This document shows, piece after piece, positions 1 through 7,792 of a DNA stretch of 64,000 bases. The stretch comes from GCA-002050365 sp038235165. Lineage in GTDB: Bacteria; Acidobacteriota; Blastocatellia; Pyrinomonadales; Pyrinomonadaceae. The position numbers and the translations under genes were made by a program. The stretch lies in contig JBBSUG010000017.1 of assembly GCA_038235165.1 (NCBI GenBank), positions 1 through 64,000 of the forward strand, written 5' to 3'. Under the pieces are notes generated by a model, which saw nothing but the letters and a program-made list of their open reading frames with translations, was not told where the DNA came from and did no database searches. Within the stretch, counting starts at the first letter, position 1. Each line of letters begins with the position of its first letter.

Positions 1-1
1 G

Positions 2-133
2 AGTTTTTTCAACTGGCTCAACGAAAAGACCGAATATCAAAACGCCTCAAAAGTCAGATCAGAGAAAGGCTTGTTAGTGCATTGCTACGGCAAACTCGCA
101 TTTGCTTGTCTGCTTCTCTGTTTCTACTCTTGA
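2..133 (+). other. possible 3' end of a gene cut by the window edge
   Basis: The frame beginning at base 2 is open to a TGA at 131-133 and uses codons typical of this genome (AAC, GAA, AAG, ACC, GCC). It would encode about 43 residues ending in a hydrophobic stretch (AFACLLLCFYS). The frame from base 1 is also open, to a TAA at 148-150, so the true reading frame cannot be settled from this fragment. No family is recognised. Confidence 0.25.
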
Positions 134-150
134 TTGGCATATTATTGTAA

Positions 151-369
151 CAAAGTAAGGTTAAAGAAGATAATGAGCCGCAAATCAAAGGAACGAAAGG
201 TAATTTGCAGTTGAGAGATGACAACTGGACAGATTTGGACGGCGACGGACAAATTGATTTGGTAAAGTTTCACGACACGCCTTGCAACAATGAAAAAGAT
301 ACCTGCACTTGGATTTTTCGGCTGGTTAATGGCAAATGGAAAGAAATTGATTATATTTTTCCGCAATAA
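151..369 (+). pseudogene. start-less remnant of a calcium-loop (DxDGDG) protein
   Basis: The frame closing at TAA 367-369 is open back to a TAA at 148-150 but has no ATG, and no good ribosome site lies in front of its few possible TTG starts. The product would contain DLDGDGQIDLVKF, a calcium-binding loop of the FG-GAP/VCBS or EF-hand type, followed by a cysteine-containing tail ending WKEIDYIFPQ. In the same frame just upstream of the stop there is a hydrophobic run (FLLLIGILL), so one nonsense change may have separated a signal sequence from the body. It recalls the C-terminal DLDGDGKLDF loop of the gene at 9694-10575. I read it as a decayed gene, but a short gene with an unusual start cannot be excluded. 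Confidence 0.4.
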
Positions 370-534
370 TTAATTGCGATCAAGAGATATTATTAATCCG
401 AGCGATGGTCATAATAATTATTTACAAGTAAGTCTTTCGGGAAGCAAATATCAAATTATTCAATCAAAAAAACTTTGCATTTTTTCAGTAAAAGCATTAA
501 ATTATGATTTGTTTCTAATTCTCTTCGAATTGTC

Positions 535-561
535 AAAAAAAAATGCGGATTTCTCGCATTT
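535..561 (-). terminator. terminator-like hairpin, reverse-strand orientation
   Basis: AAATGCG (541-547) pairs with CGCATTT (555-561) around a 7-base loop. On the reverse strand the stem is followed by a run of T (complement of the A run before 541). No reverse-strand gene ends nearby, so its role is unclear. The rest of 370-661 holds no convincing gene; only AT-rich sequence is seen. Confidence 0.3.
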
Positions 562-661
562 AATCGTGAAATAGGCGGGCGGCAAAGCAACCAAATTTTG
601 GAGGTGGCACATCATAGACAGCAACGATTTACTAAATTCCGACAATATTTTAGGATCTAAT

Positions 662-1324
662 ATGGATTTAACCTCAATAGCGATTGAGCGCGACGGCGTT
701 TTTCAAGCCGGGGAAGGCGCGGAAGTCTCTATGTTTCAGGCAGTTCCGACCGCCGAAACGGAAATTGTCAAAGCAGACGCGCCGGATTTTCAGTTGACCA
801 AACTTTCGGCGGCGGGCAATATTGCCGCGTTTGAATTGCTTTACGAGCGTTATCATCGGCGCACTTACAGTCTGTGTCTGCGAATGACGAACAATCAGAC
901 CGAAGCCGAAGATTTGACGCAGGAAGTTTTCATCCAGCTTTTTCGCAAAGCGGGGAGTTTTCGCGGCGATTCGGCATTTTCGACGTGGCTGCATCGTTTG
1001 ACGGTCAATCAGGTGCTGATGCACTTTCGGCGGCGCAGCGTGAAAAACGAGAAAACTTCGCAGGACGGCGAAATGCCGGAACAAGTCGTTCCGGGAACGG
1101 AAAACCAATCAAAAATGCCGGTTCTCGACCGCATCGCTCTAACGAGAGCAATCGGCGAACTGCCGCCGGGTTACAAAAGCGTCTTCACGCTGCACGACAT
1201 CGAAGGTTACGAACACGAAGAAGTCGCGCGTCTGCTCGGCATTTCGGTCGGCACTTCAAAATCTCAGCTTCATAAAGCGCGGCTCAAACTGCGCGGGTTG
1301 CTCGTCAAACAAAACGAAGCATAG
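662..1324 (+). CDS. ECF-type RNA polymerase sigma factor
   Basis: A 220-residue sigma-70 family protein of the extracytoplasmic-function group, which directs RNA polymerase to a small regulon. Region 2 lies at about residues 57-125 (FELLYERYHRRTYSL, AEDLTQEVFIQLF, FSTWLHRLTVNQVL). Region 4 lies at about 157-212 (IGELPPGYKSVFTLHDIEG, then a helix-turn-helix with HEEVARLLGISVGTSKSQLH). Regions 1 and 3 are absent, as expected for ECF sigmas. The N-terminus has about 50 extra residues before region 2; an alternative start is Met24. The zinc-finger anti-sigma gene follows after 130 bp and two DUF4097 genes follow that, so this is probably an envelope-stress regulatory operon. What signal it answers cannot be read from sequence. 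Confidence 0.9.
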   Translation: MDLTSIAIERDGVFQAGEGAEVSMFQAVPTAETEIVKADAPDFQLTKLSAAGNIAAFELLYERYHRRTYSLCLRMTNNQTEAEDLTQEVFIQLFRKAGSFRGDSAFSTWLHRLTVNQVLMHFRRRSVKNEKTSQDGEMPEQVVPGTENQSKMPVLDRIALTRAIGELPPGYKSVFTLHDIEGYEHEEVARLLGISVGTSKSQLHKARLKLRGLLVKQNEA

Positions 1325-1454
1325 CTCAAAAAAACCTAATTAATATTTATAAAGGCAACTTAAAAGTTTGGGCGGCAATCTATTAGGTTGAAGTCAACAA
1401 TTTGGCGGATAATTTTACAAAAAATAATTTTTCAACTTTAACACAAAAAGACCA

Positions 1455-2195
1455 ATGAACTGCGAACAATACCAGGAATTGATTAGTGCATTTTTGGACA
1501 ATGACCTTGATGGGGCAACTTTCAAAAATGTACAATCGCATCTCGCCGTGTGCGCCGAATGCGCCAAAGTCTGTGAAGACTGCGCGATGATTCTTGATTT
1601 TTGTTCCGAAGATTTGCTCGAAGAAATATCGCTGCCGCCCAATTCAAAGGCTCTTTGGTGCCGCATTAACAACATCATCGAAACCGAAATCAAGCCGGAA
1701 ATCGTTCAGGAAACGATTAAAGCGGAAGAAAACAGAAGCCGGCTGTCAAAAATTTGGAATAATAGCTGGCAGTTTTCGATGTCACAGGTTTTGACTTCGA
1801 TTTTGGGCATTGCGCTGGTTAGTTCCCTGCTCACCATCGTCGGATTTAAGAATTATTCGGCGGCGGACGATCAGGCAAACGCTTCACCATCAGTGTTTGA
1901 AAGGGTTCTGAGCAAAGTTGGTTTAGCTGAAACGGCGCGGGAAAAACGCGAAAGGCATTTGAAGGAACAGCAGGCAACAGTCGAATATTGGAACAAGCGG
2001 GTTGAAGCGCGAAGGGTTAATTGGGACGCTCATCTGCGCGAAGCGTTTGATCGCAATTTGAATGAGATCAATCAGGTGGTTATTGGCTACGATAAAATTT
2101 TGAAGGAAAATCCGCAAGACTCTATATCGGGCGAAATGCTCGACTCGGCAATGACTGAAAAAGTCGAACTTCTGCGGGAATTTTCCGAACTGTAA
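1455..2195 (+). CDS. membrane-anchored zinc-finger anti-sigma factor
   Basis: A 246-residue protein with an N-terminal anti-sigma zinc-finger domain: HLAVCAEC carries the HxxxCxxC motif (His29, Cys33, Cys36) and further cysteines follow (Cys40, Cys43). A single membrane span lies at about residues 111-131 (QVLTSILGIALVSSLLTIVG). The remainder is a charged, helical periplasmic part. The architecture is that of anti-sigma factors that hold an ECF sigma at the membrane, and the gene directly follows the sigma gene at 662. The ATG at 1455 has only a weak ribosome site. The 130 bp between the two genes may hold an internal promoter, but none stands out. Confidence 0.85.
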   Translation: MNCEQYQELISAFLDNDLDGATFKNVQSHLAVCAECAKVCEDCAMILDFCSEDLLEEISLPPNSKALWCRINNIIETEIKPEIVQETIKAEENRSRLSKIWNNSWQFSMSQVLTSILGIALVSSLLTIVGFKNYSAADDQANASPSVFERVLSKVGLAETAREKRERHLKEQQATVEYWNKRVEARRVNWDAHLREAFDRNLNEINQVVIGYDKILKENPQDSISGEMLDSAMTEKVELLREFSEL

Positions 2196-2209
2196 ACAGA
2201 TTTCCAAAG

Positions 2210-2986
2210 ATGAATTTATATCTAAGAGAATTATTCACTTTTTTTAATGACAAGAAAACTACGATTGTATTGTTAAGCGTAGTTTTTTTCTTTGTGTCTG
2301 CTGCGCCGCAGATTATTTTCTCACAGAAGAAGTTCTCGAAAACTTACCCGGCGAGTAAAAACGTCCAATTACGTTTAACCAACCGTACCGGAACGGTGAC
2401 GGTGGTTGGTTGGAACAGAGCGGAAGTAAAAATCGTCGCCGAAATGGAGACCTCCGATACCAGCATCGAACCGCAGAATCTGAGCGGGACGATTTCCATT
2501 AATCTCGTCAAGGACAACCAAGGTAAAAATAAAGTCGGCTATGTAAATTTTTTGATTAATGTTCCATACGATTCGATGGTCAACATCGAAACCGTGATGG
2601 GAAATTTGAACGTCAGTAATATTCGCGGCGCACTCGTTCGCGCTCATATTACGACGGAAGGCGATATAACTCTGACCGATATTTTTTCATCGTCGGTTTC
2701 GGCGGAAAATCTGATCGGCGATATTCTGTTCGACGGTGAAGTTCAATCCGGCGGAACCTACCGGTTCACTTCAACACGCGGCAACATCAATCTGCGTGTT
2801 CCTTTCAATTCTTCTTTCAATTTTGTCGCCACCGCGCCTTCGACCCGCAATATTTCGCTCGGTTCATTTAATAATCCGAGTATGAATTTCGGCGACGGGC
2901 GGCGCGTATTCGGCAAAGTCGGCGGCGGCAGCGCGACACTGACCGTCACCAATCAGCGCGGCAGCATTTCGTTCATCAGCCGGTAA
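2210..2986 (+). CDS. DUF4097-family exported beta-strand protein
   Basis: A 258-residue protein with a hydrophobic signal or anchor segment near residues 18-38 (TTIVLLSVVFFFVSAAPQII), then a repetitive beta-rich body. It has the glycine, asparagine and serine spaced strands (NLSGTISINLV, GNLNVSNIRGALVRAHITTEGDITL) typical of DUF4097 and related stacked-strand domains. These proteins are often encoded beside ECF sigma and anti-sigma genes. Their molecular role is unknown; they are presumed periplasmic or envelope-associated. It starts 14 bp after the anti-sigma stop, so the two are very probably co-transcribed and this protein may be a target or partner of the sigma system. Confidence 0.75.
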   Translation: MNLYLRELFTFFNDKKTTIVLLSVVFFFVSAAPQIIFSQKKFSKTYPASKNVQLRLTNRTGTVTVVGWNRAEVKIVAEMETSDTSIEPQNLSGTISINLVKDNQGKNKVGYVNFLINVPYDSMVNIETVMGNLNVSNIRGALVRAHITTEGDITLTDIFSSSVSAENLIGDILFDGEVQSGGTYRFTSTRGNINLRVPFNSSFNFVATAPSTRNISLGSFNNPSMNFGDGRRVFGKVGGGSATLTVTNQRGSISFISR

Positions 2987-3046
2987 CAGTCGCAATGCGA
3001 ACAGCTTTGACCGCGCGGCATTTTTATTTATCTCAGAAGTTCTAAT

Positions 3047-3922
3047 ATGAAAAGACTCAGCGTTCATCTGTGCTTATCGGCATTTTTTTGTTTTGTGATA
3101 TTGGCACCAGCTTCGTTCGGGCAAACGAAACAACTGCTCAAACGGACAACATATAAAACCGACACGATTGATTTCGGCGTTGGCGGCACGGTTTCGATTG
3201 TCGGTGCGCCGAACGGTTCGATTATGATTGAAGGCTGGCAGAAAAACGAAGTCGAAATTTCGGCGGAGATCGAAGTGCAAGCCGAAAATGAAAGCGATTT
3301 GGCGCAGCTCGCCCAAGTCAGCAGTTACGTTTTAGACGAAGATTTCGGACATATTCGCATTTCGAGTGTCGGTGTTTACGATAAAAAATATATCAAAAGC
3401 ATCGCCAAAAAATTCCCGAAAAATTTATTGGAAATGTCGCTCAAAATTGACTATAAAATCAAAGTCCCGTCATTTTGCGATTTGGAAATTGACGGCGGAC
3501 ACGGCGATTTGAATTTGTCGAACGTCGAAGGCGCAATGCGAATTAAAGTTCTCGAAACAAACGCCAAACTAAATTTACTCGGCGGCACGATCGTCGCCAC
3601 CTTCGGCGCGGGCAGTGTCGAAGTCAACATTCCGAGCCGCAGTTGGCGCGGGCGCAATGTTGACATCCAACTGGCAACGGGAACGATGAACATTAACTTT
3701 CCGCCGAATTTGAGCGCGTTTGTGGACGCGAAAGTTTTGCGAACCGGGCAGATCGAGAACTCCTACGAAATGTTAAAACCGCGCGACCGCACCAAATTTA
3801 CCAACCAATCAATCATCGCCAAATCCGGCAGCGGCGGCGCACAATTATCTTTTACGGTCGGTGACGGAACGCTTAAAATTCAAAATTTAGAATACAAAGC
3901 CAAAACTCAATCTGCACCTTGA
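3047..3922 (+). CDS. second DUF4097-family exported protein
   Basis: A 291-residue protein with a clear signal peptide (MKRLSVHLCLSAFFCFVILA, cleavage likely near ASFGQ). The body is a DUF4097-like series of beta strands (GGTVSIVGAPNGSIMIEGWQ near the N-terminus, DLEIDGGHGDLNLSNVEGAM in the middle). The motif IEGWQKNEVEISAEIE parallels VVGWNRAEVKIVAEME in the preceding protein, so the two look like paralogues from a tandem duplication. The gap between them is 60 bp. Function unknown; secreted or periplasmic by its signal peptide. Confidence 0.75.
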   Translation: MKRLSVHLCLSAFFCFVILAPASFGQTKQLLKRTTYKTDTIDFGVGGTVSIVGAPNGSIMIEGWQKNEVEISAEIEVQAENESDLAQLAQVSSYVLDEDFGHIRISSVGVYDKKYIKSIAKKFPKNLLEMSLKIDYKIKVPSFCDLEIDGGHGDLNLSNVEGAMRIKVLETNAKLNLLGGTIVATFGAGSVEVNIPSRSWRGRNVDIQLATGTMNINFPPNLSAFVDAKVLRTGQIENSYEMLKPRDRTKFTNQSIIAKSGSGGAQLSFTVGDGTLKIQNLEYKAKTQSAP

Positions 3923-3966
3923 ACCTTGAACTTGAAACTTTGAACCTGAAACCTGAAACCTTGAAT
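3919..3966 (+). repeat. short degenerate tandem repeat (TTGAAMC type)
   Basis: About six imperfect copies of a 6-8 base unit (TTGAACC, TTGAAC, TTGAAAC, TTTGAACC, TGAAACC) lie directly after the DUF4097 stop codon. This is simple intergenic repeat sequence with no coding potential. Confidence 0.6.
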
Positions 3967-3973
3967 TGTTTGT

Positions 3974-4012
3974 AAGGAAAGTGATAAATTATTTCTTTTT
4001 ATCACTTTCCTT
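3974..4012. terminator. strong hairpin, probable bidirectional terminator
   Basis: AAGGAAAGTGATAAA (3974-3988) pairs perfectly over 15 bp with 3998-4012 around a 9-base loop, followed by TTCTATTT. It lies between the DUF4097 genes and dcd, and would end the sigma-factor operon. It also argues that dcd starts at 4035 rather than at an in-frame ATG at 3966. Confidence 0.65.
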
Positions 4013-4034
4013 TTCTATTTACAGAAGAAAATTT

Positions 4035-4625
4035 ATGACTATCAAATCAGATTTATGGATTCGCCGAATGGCTGACGAACAGCAAATGATCGAGCCGTTT
4101 CTGCCCGAACTCGTCAAAGAAACGAACGGCAAACGAATAATTTCCGCCGGCGCGTCGAGTTACGGTTACGATATGCGTCTCGCGGACGACGGTTTTCGCG
4201 TTTTTTCGCCGATTCGGGGGTTTGAGATTGACCCGAAAAAATTTGACGAAGATTCGCTGATTGAACCGCCGCTCAAAACAGCCGAAGACGGAGCGCAATA
4301 CTACCTGCTTCCGCCGCATCACTACGGGCTTGGCGTGACGGTTGAAACATTCAAAATGCCGCGCAATGTGACCGGCATTGCGGTCGGAAAATCTACCTAT
4401 GCCCGCGCCGGACTAATGGTTAATACGACCCCGCTCGAAGCCGGTTGGACAGGGAGATTAGTCGTCGAAATCGGTAACCTGGCAAATCTGCCGCTCCGCG
4501 TTTACGTCAACGAAGGCATTGGGCAAATCCTATTTTTTGAATCCGACGAAAACTGCGCTGTTTCATACCAGGATCGCGGCGGCAAGTATCAGGGACAAAC
4601 CGGACTGACGTATGCCAAAGTTTAG
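4035..4625 (+). CDS. dcd: dCTP deaminase
   Basis: A 196-residue dCTP deaminase, which converts dCTP to dUTP and ammonia in the cytoplasm as a step toward dTMP. Recognisable family motifs are SAGASSYGYDMRL near residues 40-53, GKSTYARAGLMVNTTPLE in the middle, and GWTGRLVVEIGN, which carries the conserved glutamate of the active site. The length fits the family (about 190). The ATG at 4035 is chosen over the in-frame ATG at 3966 because the upstream stretch holds a 15-bp hairpin, and because AGAAG is well placed before 4035. It is flanked by terminators on both sides, so it is a single-gene unit. Whether it is also a dUTPase cannot be decided here. Confidence 0.93.
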   Translation: MTIKSDLWIRRMADEQQMIEPFLPELVKETNGKRIISAGASSYGYDMRLADDGFRVFSPIRGFEIDPKKFDEDSLIEPPLKTAEDGAQYYLLPPHHYGLGVTVETFKMPRNVTGIAVGKSTYARAGLMVNTTPLEAGWTGRLVVEIGNLANLPLRVYVNEGIGQILFFESDENCAVSYQDRGGKYQGQTGLTYAKV

Positions 4626-4647
4626 TTCTTAAACTGACGGCAAATTT

Positions 4648-4688
4648 AAAAGCACTCTGTGTCTGCGTTAGATTTTGAGTGCTTTTTT
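4648..4688 (+). terminator. intrinsic terminator of dcd
   Basis: AAAAGCACTC (4648-4657) pairs with GAGTGCTTTT (4677-4686), followed by more T. It lies 22 bp after the dcd stop. Confidence 0.8.
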
Positions 4689-4702
4689 GTTTCACTTGAA
4701 AC

Positions 4703-7648
4703 TTGACGATTTTGAAATTTAACCTTAATTCAAAAATCATTTTTTTAATTCTATCCACAATTTTGGGCGGCTTGTTTTTTCTCGTCCCGGCAACAGCGCA
4801 GGATGGACTTCCGAAACAAGAGGCAGCGGATGATGCGCCGTCAGCACAGAATTTTCACCAATGGGGCGCAGTCAGTCTTTTTCACGGTTTGCCGTCGGAT
4901 AAAATCCGTGCCATTACGCAGAGCGGTGATGGGGTATTGTGGTTCGGAACCGATAACGGTCTGGCGAAATATGACGGGCGGCGTGTGCAGGCGGTTAATT
5001 TGCCGGGTTTGAATGCCGAGAAAATTCTCGCTCTCAAAACCGACCGTAGCGGAACGCTCTGGGTCGGCACGGACGCAGGTGCCGCGCGATTGATAAGCGG
5101 ACAGATTTATCCGATTGAAGAAACACGCGGGAAATCAATTGTCGCCGTCACCGAAGCCGACAACGGTCGAATTGTTTTGGCGTGCGACGACGGGCAGATT
5201 TTTGAATTTTTCCAGGATGCAGAGAACAAAAACACGGTCAGAACCGTTCTACCGCAACCGTTGTTTAGCGGGAGCGATGAAAAATCTTCAAAACTGACAA
5301 GTCTGGCGGTGAAAGGCGGCAAGTTTGTTATTTCCACATTGGGACACGGTTTAATTACGGTCGAAAACGGCGAAGCGCACGAACTTTTCAGCCGTCCGCG
5401 TCCGTATTTCGTCAATGTTCTACAGAAAGATTTCAACGGTGATTTGTGGTTTGGGGCGCAGGTCAGAAGAGATGACGGCGGGCTTTATTTTGCCAAAGAC
5501 ATTTTGCAGCCCGAAAAAATCGCCGATGAAACCGGCACGATTGCTGCGCTCGCTTTCGGTACGGAAAACGATTTGTGGGTCGGCACGTCCGAACGCGGAG
5601 CGTATCATTTTCGCGGCACGACGCGGCTCGAACATTTCACGTTTGAAAACACGGCGGGCGGGCTGCGCTCGAACAATATTTTCACGGTTTTCGTTGACCG
5701 CGAAAACGTCGTCTGGTTCGGCACCGACCGCGGTGTTTGCCGCTACGATGCTTCGAGTCCGTTCGATCAAAACATTTCCGACGATAAAAACAGTAAATTT
5801 ATCCGCACACTTTACCAAACCAAAGACGGCAGACTTTTCGCCGGAACAAATCGCGGGTTGTTCGTCTTTGAGAACGACATCTGGCAAACAGTTCAAAATT
5901 TCGAGCGCAAACCAATTTATGCGATGGCGGAAAATGCGGCGGGAAATTTGCTGATCGGCACCAGAGACGGACTTTACGATTTAGACGGAAAACAATTCGT
6001 GACCGAAGACGTTCACGCCGTCTGTAATTTTCGGGGCAAAACATATCTCGCGCTGTTCGGGCGCGGAATCGCTCAAATCGCGGGCGAAAACCGGACATTG
6101 ATTTTCTCGAACGAACTGCCGACTGCGCTATACGCTGACAATGAAAAACTTTGGATCGGAACGGCAAACGATGGGGTTTTCACGTTTGACGGTAAAGCGG
6201 CGGGCGCGGAAAAACCGCTCGAAAATCTGCGCGGCGCGGCAATTTGGGATATTGACGGCAACCGTGAAAACGGTTTGTGGTTCGCTACCGAACGCGGACT
6301 TTTTCTGCTCAAAAACGGTGAACTCAGCGTCGTCACGACCGGAGCAACGCGCGATGTTTTCGTTGGCAAAAACGGCGACGTGTGGGGCGCAAGCGTCGGA
6401 GGCGGTCTTTTGCATCTCAAATTTGACACGCAATTCGGCTGGATTTCGTCCAATATCAGCGTCGAACAGGGTTTGCCGTCGCAAACCGTTTTTGCGCTGT
6501 TGCCGGTTGACGACGGAAATCTGCTGATCGGCACCAATCGCGGCACGGCGCGTTATGCACCGGGTGCCGATGCGCCGTTGATTATTCCGACGCGCATTCT
6601 GAGCCAGCGTCTGCACAACGCCGACGAACTTCGCGCGGGGATTAATCTCGCTTTCCCGCAAAACACTTTAACGGTTGAAGTTGCCGCGCTGAGCAGCCGC
6701 ACTTTCCCCGAACAGTTTCAATATGCTTTCACGCTCAAAAACGGTAAAAATGATATTATCGAGAAAAAACTTTCACGCGATTCACAGTTTTTGATGGACA
6801 ACTTGCCGCCGGACGTTTACACAGTCGAGATTCGCGCCTTTGACAAAGATTTGACTGAATCCGCCCCGTTCAATTTTCAATTTTCAGTCGGTAAAGCTCC
6901 GTTTCCGTGGACTTCGACCGCGCTCGCAGTGTTGCTCGCCATCGCTCTCATCGCACTTGTTTGGGCGATTATCGAACGCCGCCGAATTACCAAAAAGAAC
7001 CGCGAACTCGCCGCCGCGCGTTTCGATTTAGCCAACGAAGCCGAACGTGAACGCCGCCGCATCGCCCGCGATCTGCACGATCAGACGCTCGCCGATCTGC
7101 GAAATTTGATGATGATGTCCGACGAACTTCCGGCACCTGAAACGACTGATGAAAAGCCGAATTTCCGCACGGAAATCGAAGCCGTCTCAAACGAAATCCG
7201 CCGCATCTGCGAAGATCTAAGCCCGTCGGTTTTGGAAAACGTCGGGTTGACTGCCGCGCTCGAATTTCTTTTGAGTCATACGTTTACACAGACCGATAAA
7301 AAATTCGCTTATAAATTTAACTGCGAAGAAGGTTTGGAAGAACGGCTCGATTTGCCGCCGAACGCGCAGATGCAGATTTACCGCATCGCGCAGGAAGTTT
7401 TAAACAACATCGCGCGACATTCGGGCGCAGAACTCGTCGAAATGAAAATCACCGCTTCGGCGGAAGATGATTTCAACTTAAAAATCGAGAACGACGGGCG
7501 CGATTTCGACGCGGACAAAGCCAAAAAAGGTCGCGGACTCTCCAACATCAAATCCCGCGCCAACTTAATCGAAGCCGAAGTATCTTGGCAAAAACTCGAC
7601 GGGAGAATTATATTTTCACTTGTTAAAGCCGTTAATCGTAAATCGTAA
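4703..7648 (+). CDS. two-component propeller hybrid: sensor histidine kinase, HisKA_3 type
   Basis: A 981-residue membrane sensor kinase. After a signal segment (KIIFLILSTILGGLFFLVPA) the periplasmic part is a beta-propeller of two-component-regulator repeats (VLWFGTDNGLAKYDG, LWVGTDAGAARL, VVWFGTDRGVCRYD and others, to about residue 635). A Y_Y_Y-type strand domain follows (about 640-725), then one membrane span (about 734-757). The cytoplasmic part has a HisKA_3 dimerisation domain with RRRIARDLHDQTLADL (phospho-acceptor His792) and a HATPase domain (AQEVLNNIARHSGA, ENDGRDFDADKAKKGRGLSN). This kinase class normally phosphorylates a NarL/LuxR-type response regulator; none is encoded in the window. 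The start is a TTG at 4703 because no in-frame ATG precedes the signal segment, so the exact start is uncertain. Confidence 0.88.
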   Translation: MTILKFNLNSKIIFLILSTILGGLFFLVPATAQDGLPKQEAADDAPSAQNFHQWGAVSLFHGLPSDKIRAITQSGDGVLWFGTDNGLAKYDGRRVQAVNLPGLNAEKILALKTDRSGTLWVGTDAGAARLISGQIYPIEETRGKSIVAVTEADNGRIVLACDDGQIFEFFQDAENKNTVRTVLPQPLFSGSDEKSSKLTSLAVKGGKFVISTLGHGLITVENGEAHELFSRPRPYFVNVLQKDFNGDLWFGAQVRRDDGGLYFAKDILQPEKIADETGTIAALAFGTENDLWVGTSERGAYHFRGTTRLEHFTFENTAGGLRSNNIFTVFVDRENVVWFGTDRGVCRYDASSPFDQNISDDKNSKFIRTLYQTKDGRLFAGTNRGLFVFENDIWQTVQNFERKPIYAMAENAAGNLLIGTRDGLYDLDGKQFVTEDVHAVCNFRGKTYLALFGRGIAQIAGENRTLIFSNELPTALYADNEKLWIGTANDGVFTFDGKAAGAEKPLENLRGAAIWDIDGNRENGLWFATERGLFLLKNGELSVVTTGATRDVFVGKNGDVWGASVGGGLLHLKFDTQFGWISSNISVEQGLPSQTVFALLPVDDGNLLIGTNRGTARYAPGADAPLIIPTRILSQRLHNADELRAGINLAFPQNTLTVEVAALSSRTFPEQFQYAFTLKNGKNDIIEKKLSRDSQFLMDNLPPDVYTVEIRAFDKDLTESAPFNFQFSVGKAPFPWTSTALAVLLAIALIALVWAIIERRRITKKNRELAAARFDLANEAERERRRIARDLHDQTLADLRNLMMMSDELPAPETTDEKPNFRTEIEAVSNEIRRICEDLSPSVLENVGLTAALEFLLSHTFTQTDKKFAYKFNCEEGLEERLDLPPNAQMQIYRIAQEVLNNIARHSGAELVEMKITASAEDDFNLKIENDGRDFDADKAKKGRGLSNIKSRANLIEAEVSWQKLDGRIIFSLVKAVNRKS

Positions 7649-7652
7649 ATCG
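7634..7652 (+). repeat. heptanucleotide repeat spanning a stop codon
   Basis: AATCGTA occurs twice and then AATCG, a 7-base period with 2.7 copies. The TAA stop of the kinase gene lies within it. Related simple words (AATCTGAAATCTGGAATT) follow in the spacer. The spacer 7649-7792 holds no gene. Confidence 0.6.
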
Positions 7653-7792
7653 TTCCTACAATTTGGAACCTAAAATCTGAAATCTGGAATTTCTTCTGTG
7701 GTTTTCCACACCAACTAAACCGTAACAACCTAAAAACACGCCGTCGTTCATCACGTTTTAACCAAAATAGTAATAAAAGATAATCGAACACG

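Noticed and set aside
374..574. A 66-codon forward open frame after the window-edge remnant
   Set aside because: No ribosome site, unusual codon use and a product with no recognisable feature; it overlaps a hairpin.
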